Origin: Kryptolebias marmoratus
Taxonomy: Eukaryota > Chordata > Actinopteri > Cyprinodontiformes > Rivulidae
Direction: 5' to 3'
Length of the DNA: 64,000 bases
NCBI RefSeq assembly: GCF_001649575.2
Contig: NC_051444.1
Location: forward strand, 25,379,480-25,443,479
The notes under the pieces were generated by a model. That model was not told the origin of the DNA and searched no databases. It saw nothing but the letters and a program-made list of their open reading frames with translations. Both the position numbers and the translations under genes were made by a program. This document shows, piece after piece, positions 63,358 through 64,000 of the stretch; the first letter of the stretch is position 1; every line of letters starts with the position of its first letter.

Positions 63358-63687
63358 AGTTTTGTGGAACAGTTAAATAAGATAAAACATATCCATTGAC
63401 AGCACACTCAATAATGTGATGTAACGGACTAACCATTCAAATGTGTTTAAACACACAAACTGGAACTTTTTAAAGTTTTATTTATTAAGTTTATATCTGT
63501 TTGCACTTGCATCCGCCACTACTTGTCTTCATAAAGTTCACACAATAAAATAATTAAATTTACAACATGTTTTTATGACAATAATTATAGTAATACAAAA
63601 GGTAAGTGAGAATGAATCTTGAGGACTGTGAGGAAAGCAGTGCAGCCAGAAGTTTTGTGGAACAATTAAATAAGATAAAACATATCC
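63358..63687. repeat. 37-bp direct repeat pair (36/37 identical)
   Basis: Copies at 63358-63394 and 63651-63687 both read AGTTTTGTGGAACA then an A/T-rich segment ending AAAACATATCC, with one G/A difference. They are separated by 256 bp of unrelated AT-rich sequence. Confidence 0.9.
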
Positions 63688-64000
63688 TAACTTATCTCTC
63701 TTAAAAAATCAAGTCCATATTAAACCATTAACTGAAACTAAGAAGGCTATTTTACCAATCTTATGAGTTAATTACAAGACATAATAGCTCAAGTGAGAAT
63801 AATATTCTTCCCTATTTTAGAACGTTTTTCAGACATTTTCATTTGTAATGCTCTTAGGGTTTTGCAGCTATAAAAATCTTTTGGGCAAGCAGGATTTAGT
63901 ATTAATTTAATTACCAGACTTGTTAAGGCTATTTTCATATTTTTTTTAATTTTTAAAAAAATAATATAAAATAAACGTATAGGTCTCTGTGGTTCTAGAA

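Larger units (their letters stand above)
60133..64000 (-). other. luzp2: luzp2 intron, 5' side (continues beyond window)
   Basis: No exon for the preceding LUZP2 coiled-coil segment was found here. The stretch is AT-rich intron with a TTTTG microsatellite and a 37-bp direct repeat near the end. ORFs at 61248-61545 lie in a somewhat GC-richer patch and are unrecognised. Confidence 0.75.

Noticed and set aside
1..64000. Prokaryotic-type systems (operons, CRISPR, toxin-antitoxin, phage)
   Set aside because: Composition, spliced exons and repeat types are those of a vertebrate genome; no direct-repeat arrays or operon-like ORF clusters exist.

Overview
The window looks like vertebrate nuclear DNA, most likely from a teleost fish. 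It is AT-rich, almost free of long ORFs, full of microsatellites, and carries teleost-type repeats: an L1 retrotransposon, tRNA-derived SINEs ending in ATGG repeats, hAT-type elements, and cut-and-paste elements with GGCCCTGTTTACA-like ends. Nothing prokaryotic is present (no operons, ribosome binding sites or CRISPR).

The main gene is on the minus strand. Six short exons with consensus-like splice sites, all phase 0, run from high to low coordinates: 60132-60070, 34039-33977, 22767-22705, 15825-15751, 14986-14822 and 1522-1418. The first five encode peptides that I recognise as consecutive parts of leucine zipper protein 2 (LUZP2), a coiled-coil protein known mainly from the nervous system. 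The sixth is assigned by position, phase and splice sites. Its 5' exons lie beyond 64000, and the last coding exon was not found. The rest of the window is essentially luzp2 introns, about 0.8 to 26 kb long.

Layout: 1-1251 is the 5' part of an L1 with an intact ORF1, sense to luzp2 and only about 170 bp downstream of an exon. 1.5-14.8 kb is an intron with an inverted-repeat element (5786-6905), a GC-rich repeat (3.2-3.9 kb) and a hAT-like fragment ending near 14342. 14.8-15.8 kb holds two exons. 15.8-34 kb holds two more exons, SINE and LINE fragments, a 36-bp palindrome and a DNA transposon copy (32501-33023). 34-60 kb is a very long intron with most of the SINE copies, a hAT element with a perfect 8-bp target duplication (39027-40119) that is mostly assembly gap, and an unrecognised 93-bp candidate cassette exon (51896-51804). 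60-64 kb is 5' intron with a near-perfect 37-bp direct repeat.

I saw no convincing new multi-gene system. The most useful leads are the possible extra luzp2 exon at 51.8 kb, the weak donor of the 15751 exon whose read-through would add a hydrophobic tail, and the pair of related transposons that both keep a 67-bp first coding exon. All homology statements rest on recall and reading by eye, not on a search.
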